DNA of 64,000 nt, taken from NCBI GenBank assembly GCA_038496445.1, contig JALMLS010000062.1, positions 1-64,000 of the forward strand, in the 5' to 3' direction. Shown in pieces: positions 1 through 10,962 of this stretch; within the stretch, counting starts at the first letter, position 1; each line of letters starts with the position of its first letter. This stretch comes from Trichosphaerium sp. ATCC 40318 (Eukaryota; Discosea; Flabellinia; Trichosidae). The notes under the pieces were generated by a model, which was not told where the DNA came from, ran no database searches, and worked only from the letters and a program-made list of their open reading frames with translations. The translations under genes were made by a program, and so were the position numbers.

Positions 1-108
1 GAAGTAAGATCAGATTTACCAAACCAGAGCTGATACTCCAATTTTTTTTCTTTTAAACTTGGTTAAAAGTTGGTTTAATTGCTTCTAAGGGTTAAATACC
101 AATAGTAT
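1..108 (-). other. ITS1 (partial)
   Basis: This stretch lies immediately 3' of the SSU rRNA on the minus strand, so it should be the start of internal transcribed spacer 1. It is AT-rich with no coding features. The 5.8S and LSU genes would lie beyond the left edge of the window. The call rests only on position next to the well-defined SSU 3' end. Confidence 0.7.
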
Positions 109-2759
109 TGATCCTTCAGCAGGTTCACCTACTGAAACCTTGTTACGACTTCATCATCCTTTATGAGCGCAAGTTCGAGCAGGTTCGATAACCGGCAAGC
201 CGGTCGTCCCCCTGGTCTCACTCGCACCCACATCGGTCGATGCGACGGGCGGTGTGTACAAGCAACAGGGACAGATTCCAGGTGCGTTGATGACACACCT
301 GTACGAGGCATTCCGCGTTCGTGGCTACAGTTACAGCAACCAGTCCCTAAGCACGCATGTGTCTTTTCGGAGAAGCAGCATTGAGCACACTTAACATCCA
401 AATCGACCACACGGTGCGCTTTCATGTATTTTTTTTATGAACATTGCAGAAACTTACTTCATAATAAAGTTTGCCTTGGTAAAGATATATAATCTTCCAA
501 GTCAAAGCATTTAAGTGAAGAAGAAACCTTATTTGTTAATTTGAAACGATCCACAGCTCTTTCAATGTTTACACTAAGGAAACGAGTCCAAAGATGTAAG
601 TTTTCATCTAACAGCGCTTCTCATCTTAACATTAAAGGAATTTAACTTCCTAAAAAGCCTCGACGAGGGGGTTAACTCTTTATATTAGGTTCAGGACAGA
701 CTTTTGTTATGAAGGTGGTAGTTTCCGAAGGTGCGTTTAAGTGTAGTCGTATTTAGATAATAAAATCTGAGGTTTAACTCGCTGTCGTGAAGAAGTGTTC
801 TGGCGGTTTCAGGGCTTGCCCGGATGCCTGTTCGGCCCAGGAACCCGTTGAACTAAGCAGTGTAGGCCGCGTGCGGCCCGGAATATCTGGGGGCATCCCG
901 GATCTGTTATAGCCGCCGCTTCTTACGACTTTTCGCCGTCAGTCCTGCACAGGGGTCCCGCACGAGGCGGGGGAATCAATGTGACAGTAGCGATCTCGCC
1001 CGTTATCGGAATAAACCTGACAGATAAGTCCACGAGCCTAAAACGACCATGCACCACCGTTAGCTAACTCGGAAAAGACCCTTCAGTCTGTTCGTCCCCT
1101 TAGAGCGTCCGATCCCGGTAAGTTGTCGCGCGTTGAGTCAAATTGAGCCGCAGCCTCCAGAGCCTGGTGGTGTTGCTCCGTCAATGCCTTTAAGTTTCAG
1201 CCTTGCGACCATACTTCCCCCCTGGGCCCGATTACTTCGGTTTCCCGTGGGAACGGGCCCCGAGCCTTGGTTTGCCCGGCGCCCATTCAGTCGGCATCGT
1301 TTACTGTGGAGACTACACGGGTCTCTAATCCGCTTCGCTCCCTCCACCATCGTTCTAGATCACCGGCCACGCCCTTGCAGAGCGCCTTCGCTTCGGGTAG
1401 TTTGGATCAGGTCAAAAGATTTCACTCCTCGCTGATACCACACTCTCTACCCCGTACGCACCTAGTAATCGTGTGTTCTTTATTAGTGTGAAGACTAACT
1501 CAAGTTTTTTCTCAAAGTACTTTTGTAATTCACAATGTTTTTATTCCCTTAATGAAGAACATAAGTTTTCACTCTGACTTGCATATCAGGATATTGTTCA
1601 TACTTAGTTAAAAATGAGACTTGAGCGTCGCACTTGGTAAAGTGTTGTTTTTTGTTTTTTTAAAGCCCAATTCCAGGATGCTGGTGGGTGGCATAGCGGC
1701 CGAAGCCTAAACTGACCTTGCGTTTGAGCGAAGCCATTTATGCCTGGTCGGGCGATGAAAAAGAGTCGGGGGGTTTTGTCAAGGAGTAAACTCCTATATA
1801 AACCTTGTCCCTCTCAGCTGTGTCGTTGTTTGGACTGCGAGCGCTTTAACAGCAACAGCAAAAGTATAAGCTTTCGGAGTGGGTGTTACCGCGGGTGCTG
1901 GCACCCAACTTGTCCTCCAATAGTTTCTCAGGGCGACATTCAGTTGCCCCTCATTGCGACGACCGGTTTAAATGCCGGCCTCGTTACACTCAGTCGCTGG
2001 CTCGATTTGCAATCAATGGCCAAGTTACGCGCCTGCTGTTACCCGTAAGTACAGGGGCCGTATCTAATGCCCCTTCTCCGGGAACCGAACCCTAGTTCCC
2101 CGTTACCCGTCACTGCCGCGGTAGGCCGTTACCCTACCGCCTGGCTGATAGGTCGGCCGCCCTTCCGACTCGTGGAGGGGGAGAACTCTCAACTTTATAT
2201 CGATATGATCTTTATGAAAAAGCACATTCAGCGAAGGATCGAGATTGAACAAAGTGTTCATTTTTCTTTCACCTAGTTTCACCTTATGTAACTTTACATT
2301 ATTTTTTAGAAACATGTCTAGTCAGAGAGAACTCCTCATAACTCCATCGCATGCCCCAACGCCGCTCTTCCCGACGGAGTACGGACGCCGCTTCCTAAGG
2401 GGAGGCTGCTTCCCTTGGCGAACCAAGATGGGATCGGGTGATCGTCCGCTCCTGAGCGTTGGATGCGACCGATGGGTCCTTGCAGCAGAGGGGCCCATCG
2501 GCAGCGCTAGGCGCATTACGTATTAGCCGCAGGTTTCCTTTAATCCCGGTTATCCGCGGGGGAGGCCACGAGTTTTGGTTATAGTGCGTTTAGGAAAACA
2601 AGTTCCTGTGTGCAAAATGACGTGACCATTATTAGTCTTGTCGGGTGGGTTACGACCGTTTTAAGGAGCCGTTTGCGGCTCCGAGGATACCTCTTTGCTG
2701 AGCTTGCATGGCTTAATCCTTCGAGAAAGCTTATCACTCCTGGCAGGCTCAACCAGGTA
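109..2759 (-). rRNA. SSU (18S-type) ribosomal RNA, expanded
   Basis: Read on the minus strand, the gene starts with TACCTGGTTGAGCCTGCC and ends with GTGAACCTGCTGAAGGATCA, the universal eukaryotic SSU termini. In between are recognisable conserved blocks: the AATTTGACTCAACGCG region, GGTGGTGCATGG, and the TGTACACACCGCCCGTCGC block near the 3' end. The length is about 2,650 nt against roughly 1,800 nt in typical eukaryotes. The excess sits in AT-rich blocks near 425-780, 1490-1660 and 2195-2325 that contrast with the GC-rich core and look like variable-region expansion segments. No group I intron core was recognised. ORFs of up to 102 codons inside it are shadows of structured rRNA. Confidence 0.97.
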
Positions 2760-5340
2760 CCTTTTGCATCAGAGTTTTTAAAGCAGATAGCTGCATTTAA
2801 AATAATTTCTCATCAGACCAAAGGTGGTTGAGGTTTTTAGGTGGTTTTTTGAAGAATGAACTTCATAAGAAACCATTCGATCTTTATTCCTATTCTCTTT
2901 CAAGGAGGATGTAAGATGAAGGTCTTTTTGATGAACATCACAAATACCTGGTGCCGGACAGTACCAGCCTTTCTTGTTGGAGAAGAAGCTGGTATGTCTT
3001 GGTTATGGTTTTTATGGCAAGAGATGCTCATAGAGCACATTGCCACAACAGCATAGGGTTGTGTCTTTTTAAAGGACTACTTTTCTTGATGAGTCATGCC
3101 TATTTTTTACTGAGTAGCCCTTGAGGCATCATCGGTAATAGCTTGCAACTGCATCATTTTTTATACACTCTTTTTTTTGTTTTTCTTTACTATTCAAGTA
3201 CTTGGACTATGCCTTTCCTTGTTAAGCCTTCAAGTTGTAGCAATTAGCTACACTTGCTTTCATTGATGTACTTGGCTTGTGTGCCTTTCCGTCAATTTGC
3301 CTTTCACATTTCTGCTTCAGGCTCACATCTATTATTTAACCCAAGTACTTGATACTTTTCTTTCCATTAGGGTTTTTTTATAAGATATGTTATCTTACAG
3401 TCTTTACGGACTAGTTGGAACACTTTGATTCCTTTCATCCGCCCAAAGCATATGACTTTGCATACACTTTGAACTGTAGTCTTGCATGAACTAATACCTC
3501 TCGATTAGCATTTCTACATCTCCTCCTTTTTTCTTAAAAGAGGAAGTGTTATAATGTTAGAAGAGAAGTCAAGTCAGCTCATTTGCATGATCTAGAACTC
3601 GATTGGCATTTCTACACCACATGGGTGTTATAATGTCAGAAGAGAACCAACGTCATACATTTTTTAGATGGGTTTTGTTGCCCACTGAGGGCTTCAAATG
3701 CACATCTTTTTGTACTACCAACAAAATATGACTTGCACATCATCATATGGTAATTATGGTGTTTTACATAAGCTCAGTACTCGATTAGCGTTTCTACACC
3801 TTTCCCTTTTGGGAGAATGTGTTATAACGTTAGAAGAGAAACAAAAGAGCCAATGCGGTTTTTTGTTGTTGCCCACTTAGGGCGTCAACTTAGTTGTACA
3901 ACTACAATTGTTGTTCACTATGGAACTTCAACTGATATTGTTGAGCAACTTGATTTGCTTACAAGCACTTTAGAGATAGGTTTGATGCTCATCTACTTGA
4001 GATTGCATAACCATGTATGAGATACCTCGATTAACATGTGCCACACTACATTGCTGTAATGCATTACTCATGAAAGAAGAGGAATCCAAGTCTTGTTTGA
4101 CTTCAGAACCTGTTCATCACACAGATGCATTCGGTTCAAGTCACTCTTGGTGTTGTAGGCAACAACAATTACTCGATTAGCATTTCTACATCTCAACAAT
4201 AACGTGAGATGTTCTAATGCTAGAAGAACAAAAGGTTTGCCATTACATCAGTACTCGATTAGCATTTCTACACTTCAAGTGAGTGTTATAATGCTAGAAG
4301 AGCACAGGTACAACGGTTGTTGTCTTTATGGAATGGATGTAATAGAAAAAAAAGCAAGTTGAGGTAAACTACATTGCAACACATTTCACCAACTGGCATC
4401 GTCATCGATGGATATACTAAGAGGCGAGCCGTAACTCGTCCTTTTCTATCACATAATAAAAGCTAGAGTAGCCATACTTGTGTGGTTATGTGGTTATGTA
4501 GGAATGCGCATTGCTGGTTTCTGCTTCCATTCCAAATACAAAAGGTGGGTGCGTAAAAGCAAGAGGACTTACAGCCATGTGCTCTAAAACGCGCAAAACC
4601 CAATTAAAATACATTATTTGGGTTCTTTCTGCGATAGAAGAATACAGGCTACCCTCTTGTGGAATATGCTTGTGTGTGTGGAGGTCGTTTCAGTGCTCTG
4701 TAGTTACAGAGTGACACGTTCGCTCACACTTTCCAGCCATCGAGACACCTGTCTTGTGTAGACAAGCGTTGCTTGATGGAGAGCCAAAAGTCGATTACCA
4801 CTGCCTATGCTATGTTTTTTAAAGCATTTTTCATAGGGGCTTATGTGGTAGAAGATTAATGGCTCGTTAAGGTCCCTCAGCCCGTGTTGTGGCTACAAAT
4901 GTGCTGCACGATGGGCGGGTCCCATACCACCGTGCACTCCCTGTGGGCTTTTAAGGTCCAGCAATCTTTGCTTGGAGGTTGCGCTTTTACCATCTTTTCT
5001 GTATCTTACCCGCTATTGGGTTCAAAGAAAAAAATGGCGCGTCTGATTACCCCTCCTTTTTTTTTTTGCGTGGATCTTGCCAAGGGAAGAGAAGTGACTT
5101 TCTACAGGTGCGCACTACACAATTTTTTTTGTAGCTCCTCTTGCAAGGGCGATTGTGTCGCCTGTTGCTGGAACTAGCTCTGTGGTGCTAACCCTTAGCC
5201 AGCTTCTCTATTTGCGCCGCTTTAGGCTACACGGTTGTAAGACTGACTCCCTTTCCCGAAAATATCGAGTTTTCACGACCCTCACTGCACTTGCTAACAC
5301 TCCCTAAACTTGTAGAGCGTTTGGTATCGTAGTTTTTGAT
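2760..5340 (-). other. rDNA 5' external transcribed / intergenic spacer
   Basis: There is no convincing coding sequence between the SSU 5' end and the first protein gene. Because the SSU is on the minus strand, this is its upstream side: 5' ETS, and probably promoter and intergenic spacer. It holds a family of six hairpins at 3500-4302. Between about 2.9 and 3.5 kb there are short recurring phrases: AGTACTTG occurs three times near 3196, 3268 and 3341, the first two followed by GCCTTTCC. The end nearest the protein genes (4.4-5.3 kb) is less AT-rich. The transcription start was not located. Confidence 0.6.
3500..4302. repeat. Six-copy covarying hairpin family in the rDNA spacer
   Basis: Copies lie at 3500-3565, 3598-3644, 3780-3838, 4026-4081 (degenerate), 4172-4228 and 4254-4302. 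The plus-strand consensus is CTC-GAT-TAGCATT-TCT-ACA, a variable loop, then TGT-TAT-AATGCTA-GAA-GAG. The arms pair as CTC/GAG, TAGCATT/AATGCTA and ACA(C)/(G)TGT, separated by two symmetric 3x3 internal loops. Changes inside the stem keep pairing: TGGCATT with AATGTCA in copy 2, TAGCGTT with AACGTTA in copy 3. Loop lengths differ while the apical stem is rebuilt, for example ACATCTCA with TGAGATGT in copy 5. This argues for selection on structure. The strand of action is unknown; the pre-rRNA would carry the minus-strand form. Confidence 0.8.
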
Positions 5341-5627
5341 CATCGAAAAACAACTCAAAAAAAAAAGCCTCTTTGCGGTGTTGTACCGCTCACGCCACAC
5401 CGGCGACCTTTTTTTTTATTTCTTTCAACGCGACACGGTTCTGAAATTTACTGGGAGCGTTAGGATATGTCTATGGTACAGTTCGTTTGAGTACAATCTT
5501 TTTTTTGCCCTATCCATAAAATCGAAAAAAAATCCATAAAATTACTCATCGCGCATTCTATTGTACCCTTTCACCATAAATTCGTTAGTTTCGCCTCTTT
5601 TAGGCCGTTCCTGTGCGTCGCGAACGG

Positions 5628-5878
5628 CAATGACCATTCGATCATTTGCTCTTACAACGCTCCTTCAAGCCCTCAAATCAACCCAAATAACAAACCTTTT
5701 AACAAGCGATAGCAGCCTTGGTCACTTTATGGTAACTTGTTTATTTGACAACTTTTAAAAGCGTTGGGCGCACTGTATCGAATAAAAAAGGGCAACAAAC
5801 TTGGTACAGCGCTTGTAGGAAATTGTTAGCACATTTACATCTGGTTGTTGTTTATTAATCAAGCGTTGTGCGTCATAA
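5628..5878 (+). CDS. Possible 53-aa spliced protein
   Basis: This is a weak candidate. An ATG at 5628 opens 34 codons rich in T, S, L and A, like a mitochondrial presequence (starts MTIRSFALTT). A GTAACT donor after GGTCACTTTATG and a TTGTAG acceptor near 5820 would join 19 more codons ending ...KRCAS and a TAA at 5876. It converges on, and overlaps by 3 bp, the stop of the mannose-6-phosphate isomerase gene. No family was recognised. It could be chance in the spacer between the rDNA and the first clear gene. Confidence 0.25.
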
Positions 5879-7596
5879 GTTAGATGTAGCTTTAAATACA
5901 GAGAGTTTATCGTTTGCTTGAAGTGACACCTCCGTCGAACTGTAAACGAAATACACTTTACCTTTGCTCAGCGGCACGCTATTATTACTAGCCTACAAAG
6001 CATTAACGGTTTTTTTTTTCGGTGACTGAAGTATGTTGCGTCAAATATTTGATGCGCGGCTGCTGCAGCGCAATTGTTTGTGATGCTTACCTTTAGTGTA
6101 CCAGAACCTTCATAAGTTAACAATATCGTGGGTCCTTTTTCAGCTGCTAGTGTAATTTTCTCTCCTTTGTTGAGACTCACTTTCACAACTTTGAAATCTG
6201 TCACAGGTGGAGTAAATAGTGTCAAATGTTTTCCCTATTAAACAGCTCTTAGAACATATACAAATTTGTGGAGGCGTCACAGCGCGTTAGCGTACTTGAG
6301 TGACGCCTGACGATGGGATAACCTTTGCACATTCGTAGGTGAGCATACTTGTCAGGGTTTTGACATCTTTGTATTTAGGAGTAAATCCTGCTCTTACAAC
6401 ATTATCAGAGCGTGCCATGCACTCTACACAGTCGCCCTACAAGAAATAGGTTAGTTAAAAGAAGTTTTGTTATTGATTGTTGTGACATAATTGGGTTAAG
6501 ATATGCGTACACTCAAGTAAGCGTGCGGTTGGTTAGGTCCAAGAAAAATAGAAGTTCCTGGAGCGAGTTCAACGTAATTAAGTAAAAACACAATAAAAAT
6601 GCCAACATCAGTAGGATATTCTTTTTGCAATCGTTTCAATAACACGTGTGTTTCTCCTTGTTCGTCTTTGATCCTCTCCATCAGTGTATCAATTTGTTCT
6701 TTAACTTTAGCGTTGTCTCTGGTTACTAGTGTTTGTAACAAGTTCTTCAAAGCAGCTTTTTGTTCTTCTACATCTGTGGCGTCTTTACCAGCTTGTACTA
6801 ATTTTTTTGTTGCTTCTTCGCCTGCGATAGCAGCGAGTTCTGGCTCCTAGTATGGGCTAAACAATTTTTTCTTTAATTTATTGTTTTCAGAAAGTTGCTA
6901 TTGTACCGTTTTAAAGAATGACAATATTTCTGTGTAAGGTCTAAATCCGCACAACGCCTTCATTGGTGTCAATGCTAAAGCGAGTTCTGGTTTATGATTA
7001 GGATCCTTGTACCGCGTAGGCTCTGCGTCGTGTAGTTTTTTGGCGAGTTCTTTGTTTGGATGCGCTGAGATACAAGTATTAGAGTCTCCGAGATTGTTTT
7101 GGGTGTAAACGTGTACCTTGTATCGACAGCGCTGAGTTGATGGACAGCACCTGGGCGAGTAAGCACAAGCCACAAAAAAAAAAAAACACGTTTCTTTTTA
7201 TACAACGATGTGACTCGTACCTTGAAAAGGAAAGGCAATCCGTCGTCAAACTCTTTTGCAATGTCAGCACCCAAAATATCTTTGGGGTTTTTGTTTATGT
7301 GGTCTTTTAGTAATTCTGTTGTGCCGTCGGCGTGTTGCACCTTAGATGGGCCGTTTGGGTGATCTCCAAACCACAATTCTATCAATTAAAACAATAAGAC
7401 AACGTTTTTTAGTTTTAAATTGCGCTATTTACTTGTTTATAAACGGCTAACCTGCGTAATTCTCTTTTGGGTCGATATCATCGCTTCCATTTGGACATTG
7501 TTCAACTGCTAGTTTAGCAACCTCTGAATCAAGGCCTATCTTGCCCCAGGCATATTTTTGGATAGCACAGACTAAAGGAAATACTCTTGCTGTCAT
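5873..7596 (-). CDS. MPI: Mannose-6-phosphate isomerase (type I)
   Basis: It interconverts fructose-6-phosphate and mannose-6-phosphate, the entry to GDP-mannose for glycosylation and GPI anchors. The start [18 protein letters not shown] is the usual type I N-terminus (Q-x-Y-x-WG). It continues with [12 protein letters not shown], then [20 protein letters not shown] (zinc-site Q and H), and [20 protein letters not shown] followed by [14 protein letters not shown], the family signature around the metal site and active-site arginine. The protein of about 400 aa is split by at least five short introns, for example 7379-7451. The last intron (GTAAGC...TTGTAG) removes the apparent read-through after EGSGTLK, and the protein ends ...FKATSNL at a TGA (5873-5875). 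The start codon is 83 bp from the divergent gene at 7680, implying a shared promoter. Confidence 0.93.
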
Positions 7597-7679
7597 TTTC
7601 AGACGAGTTAGACGGCGAAAAAAGTACCAACAAAATTCTGTTTGACCAAAAAAAACCCAAAAAGCCATCAAAAAACAAA

Positions 7680-8077
7680 ATGGCGGGTACGGACGCGTCG
7701 ACGCCGTTACCTGGTGGTCTTGAGGAGAAAGATTGTGTTGAATGTATGCGGTTTGGTGGTATAGCCCTTACCGCTGGAGGTATGCGTAATACGGGAACTT
7801 ACAAGATGAAATACCGTTTTTTGAGCGTATTTTAGGTATTTATTCAGCTTTGCAGTACAGAACTATCCCAAAATCATTTGTACAGCGTAGATGGAGTGCA
7901 TCTTTATCTGGCCTTTTCGTAGCGACACTTGGCGTGTATTTTATGAGCGATCCTGACTTCAGGGTGCGTTACAATTCTTGCTTTTTTGTCTGTGTCTGCT
8001 TACTGGGTGTACAGTATTACAACATGGCGAAGAAATTCGTGCTTTCTAAAATGCAACCGACAGAAATAGACACGTGA
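7680..8077 (+). CDS. Small two-TM membrane protein, DMAC1/TMEM261-like
   Basis: Three exons encode about 96 aa: [13 protein letters not shown], then [20 protein letters not shown], an intron (GTATGC...TTTTAG), [12 protein letters not shown], a second hydrophobic segment ([14 protein letters not shown]), a second intron (GTGCGT...GTACAG) and a short basic tail. A CxxC followed directly by a glycine-rich membrane segment, two helices and a total under 110 aa resemble DMAC1/TMEM261-type mitochondrial inner-membrane proteins linked to complex I assembly. That match is from the pattern only, so the family call is tentative although the gene itself looks real. It shares an 83-bp divergent promoter with MPI. 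Confidence 0.65.
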
Positions 8078-8422
8078 CTTGGTTTACATATGTGGTCACG
8101 TGATATTATTCCATGCATTCACAAGGTTAATGTAACTTGGCGGTCGGTCAAGACCCTGAAAACGCACCAGGTGTGGTGCGATCTGGGGGCGGAATAACTT
8201 GCCATTACACGTGATCACAGCGTGTTTTATGCGTTTAGCGCTTTCTAGTTTTTTGTATAATTGTACAGTAATAAAAGATATTAATCACTTCACTGCGCGG
8301 TTCTATAGTATGTTGGATGTTTTACAGCCACAGGCATTACTGATTCTGTATTTGGCTTTATTGCTTCCAACAAACGGGAAAAAAAAGTCACAACTTTTTC
8401 ACGACTTCACAAAAGCAGCACA
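8078..8422. other. Spacer with CACGTG sites and a GC-rich hairpin block
   Basis: I see no gene in this 345-bp gap. It contains CACGTG at 8073 (overlapping the upstream stop), TCACGTGA at 8096-8103, and another CACGTG near 8208. A locally GC-rich block at about 8140-8195 can fold into two small hairpins (GGTC/GACC and GCACCA/TGGTGC). It is both the downstream region of the small membrane-protein gene and the promoter of guanine deaminase. Confidence 0.5.
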
Positions 8423-10455
8423 ATGACCACTCTTGCCCGTGTCTTTAAAGTACGCTACAAAATTGTAGTTTTAAAGCTAAAATAAGGTGCTAGGGCAAAA
8501 TTGCTCACTGCTTATCTCGAGATGATTTTGAGGCTACCGACGCACTAGTTGGTGTGTCTACTAGCGGCACAATTGTTTTTGTAGTACGCAAACGCCTCGA
8601 ATTGCTTCTATCGTTCAACTTGGACTCTAGGCTAAGACAGAACAAGAGAGACAAAGTGTTATCGCTAAACATAATATTCAACCAAGTGTACGAGCTCATT
8701 TTCTGAAAGTTTTTTTTGTAATATTAAGACGCTACTTACATGAAACGTCGTTTAGGCTATTACGGACTTGGGTCGTAAATTTTTAGTACCTGGGTTTATT
8801 GACACTCATACGCACGCGCCACAATACGTATTTACAGGTATGCCAGGCCAACCGACGCGGAAACTTACATAGCCTTTTTTGTTTAATTTAGAAATTATTG
8901 TTTGACTCCTTACTCTATTTTGCGATAGGTAGTGGCTCCAATCTTCCGTTACTCGAGTGGCTAGACACCTATACTGTACGAAGAACCGGTCTAACCTCTT
9001 ATTATTCTTTCTGACTTGGCATAGTTCAAAAATGAGTCAAAGTTTAGTGATATGACATTTGCTGAGGAAGTGTACACAAAATGTAATTCTCCGTTAGGCA
9101 TTTGGCCACGTGTTAATGTATTGTAGGTATTAAACGGACGTTGAAGAATGGCACTGTATGTTTCTTTTGTTGTGTATAAATATTAACACGTGTAGTGTAC
9201 AGCGGCATACTACGCAACAACGCACTTGGAGGCAAGTAAATTACTTGCTGACATTATTGATAAATACGGCCAAAGGTAGGCGATATTTGATTGTGTTCAT
9301 TACTGGCGAGGTATTGTCGTTAAATCACCTTTAGGGGCTTTGTAGGTAAAGTGAACATGGACTCTAACTCTCCAGATTATTACATAGAAACAACTGAAGA
9401 ATCTATAACATCAACGCAGTCTTTTGTAGAGTATGTACTGGCGAAAAACAATTCTCTGGTATGGTTTATTGCTATTACTTGAACAAGGATTTCTGACACG
9501 TGTCAAAAGGTTACACCAGTTCTGACGCCACGGTTTGCCATAACATGCTCTCCTAAGCTTATGAAAAAGCTTGGCGAAATTGCAGAGAAGTATGACTTAC
9601 CTATACAGACACATCTAGCAGAAACCCACGGCGAGATTGAGTTTGTCAAAAAGTTGTTTCCAAACAAGAATTATACACAGGTTTGTTTTTTGTTTTTGTA
9701 GAGTGTCTCGGAGAGCATGTGTTAACTGTAATTGTAGGTGTACAAAGATTTTGGGTTACTCACAAAAAAGACAATTATGGGTCATTGCATTTGGCTAACG
9801 GATGCGGAGTATGCCTTAATGAGAGAGAACAATGGTGATGTCTTTTGAGTTTTTTCAAAAAAACAAGAAATGTAACCATTTTTATTAGCAAGCATCTCAC
9901 ATTGTCCAACAAGCAACTCCAACATTAACAGTGGCGTTTTTCAGATACGTAAGGCAGAAGAGGAAGGTGTCAAGGTGGGATTTGGAACAGATTTCGCAGG
10001 TAATCAACCCAGAAAAAGTTTTTCATTGTAATTTAATCTGTGCAAGGTGGATCACCTACAAACATGCTTGACGTAATGAGAAGTGCGTTGCAGACTTCAG
10101 TTGCCGCTCATTTTCAAAATACAGATTGGAAGCCTTTGTCGTTCAAACAAGCTTTTTATTATGGCACATTGGGTACGCACGCTTGCAAGCATCAGTAGCT
10201 ATGCTACAACAACAACAAAGCTGATTTCTTTTCACAACAGGCGGCAGTAGGGTGTTCGAACTGAGCGACAAGATTGGTAATTTCTTACCTGGTAAAGAGT
10301 TTGACGCTCTTGTAATTGATCCTTATGTAGAGGATTCACCATTTGACGTGTTTGAACACGAGACATTTATTCAAATTTTTGAAAAGTTTTTTTTCATCGG
10401 CGATGACCGTAATATCGCTCAAGTGTTTGTACAAGGCAAGGAAGTAACGCTTTAG
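8423..10455 (+). CDS. GDA: Guanine deaminase
   Basis: It converts guanine to xanthine (purine catabolism) as a zinc amidohydrolase. The start MTTLARVFK joins GKIAHCLSRDDFEATDALVG through a 44-nt intron (GTACGC...TGCTAG), matching the family N-terminus. Next come the metal motif PGFIDTHTHAPQYVF (HxH), AKVNMDSNSPDYYIETTEES (frame read across an intron), PRFAITCSPKLMKKLGEIAE, IMGHCIWLTDAE, the HCP-S-N block and GFGTDFAGGSPTNMLDVMRS with the catalytic aspartate. The C-terminus DKIGNFLPGKEFDALVID is diagnostic of the family. The protein is about 440 aa, the usual length, split by roughly nine short introns. It looks intact. Confidence 0.93.
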
Positions 10456-10962
10456 TGTAAAATAAAGGTGCTTTATTGATTTTTGTTTGTATTGGCTTAC
10501 ACTTGTTGATGTAATTACGTACGTATTGGCATCGCTGATTACGCTATTGTCGCGGGGCGTGGTTATTCTTTTGGTCATCTAGATTGTTCTTTAGTATTTG
10601 GAGAAATGGCGAAGAAATAGAACAAAAAGAGATGATGCTATGCGCTTTAGATAGCTAACGAAAGTTCATCACTAAGCAGACATTCTTATCCTCATCATCA
10701 GCGCAAACAACGGCAAAACACAAAAAGTAATGAGAAAACAAGCAAGTACCTTACGAGGAGCGTTCATTCGCGTTAGCTTGACCATTTTATATCAAACTTA
10801 AACTCAACAGAGTTAAGGCAAGACGTCAGTTTTGTTGGACACCGTTTTATCACGGCGTACGTAGTTAGATTGAAACGTAATTTTGCTAGTATATTGACAA
10901 TTTCTACGGTGTAACAAAGAATGTAGACAAATCAGATTAGTTTACATTTCTTTTATTATTGT
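10456..10962. other. Convergent spacer, no supported gene
   Basis: About 500 bp lie between the stops of guanine deaminase (+) and the BCS1-like gene (-). It must hold both 3' UTRs; an AAATAAAGG tract follows the guanine deaminase stop. A 37-codon minus-strand ORF at 10672-10785 with a hydrophobic middle is present but has no further support. Confidence 0.5.

Noticed and set aside
129-2831. ORFs of 60-102 codons on both strands
   Set aside because: They lie in the SSU rRNA gene or its immediate flank; conserved rRNA blocks explain the sequence.
3500-4302. Repeated units suggestive of a CRISPR array
   Set aside because: Units are hairpins of differing length with irregular spacing and covarying arms in a eukaryotic rDNA spacer; no cas genes.
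8199-8426. 75-codon ORF upstream of guanine deaminase
   Set aside because: No domain or splice support; overlaps the guanine deaminase start in another frame.
8450-8470. 19-nt intron GTACGC...TTGTAG in guanine deaminase
   Set aside because: Frame and homology require the acceptor further on at TGCTAG, giving a 44-nt intron.
10672-10785. 37-codon minus-strand ORF with a hydrophobic core
   Set aside because: No splice model, no homology, lies in 3' UTR territory between convergent genes.
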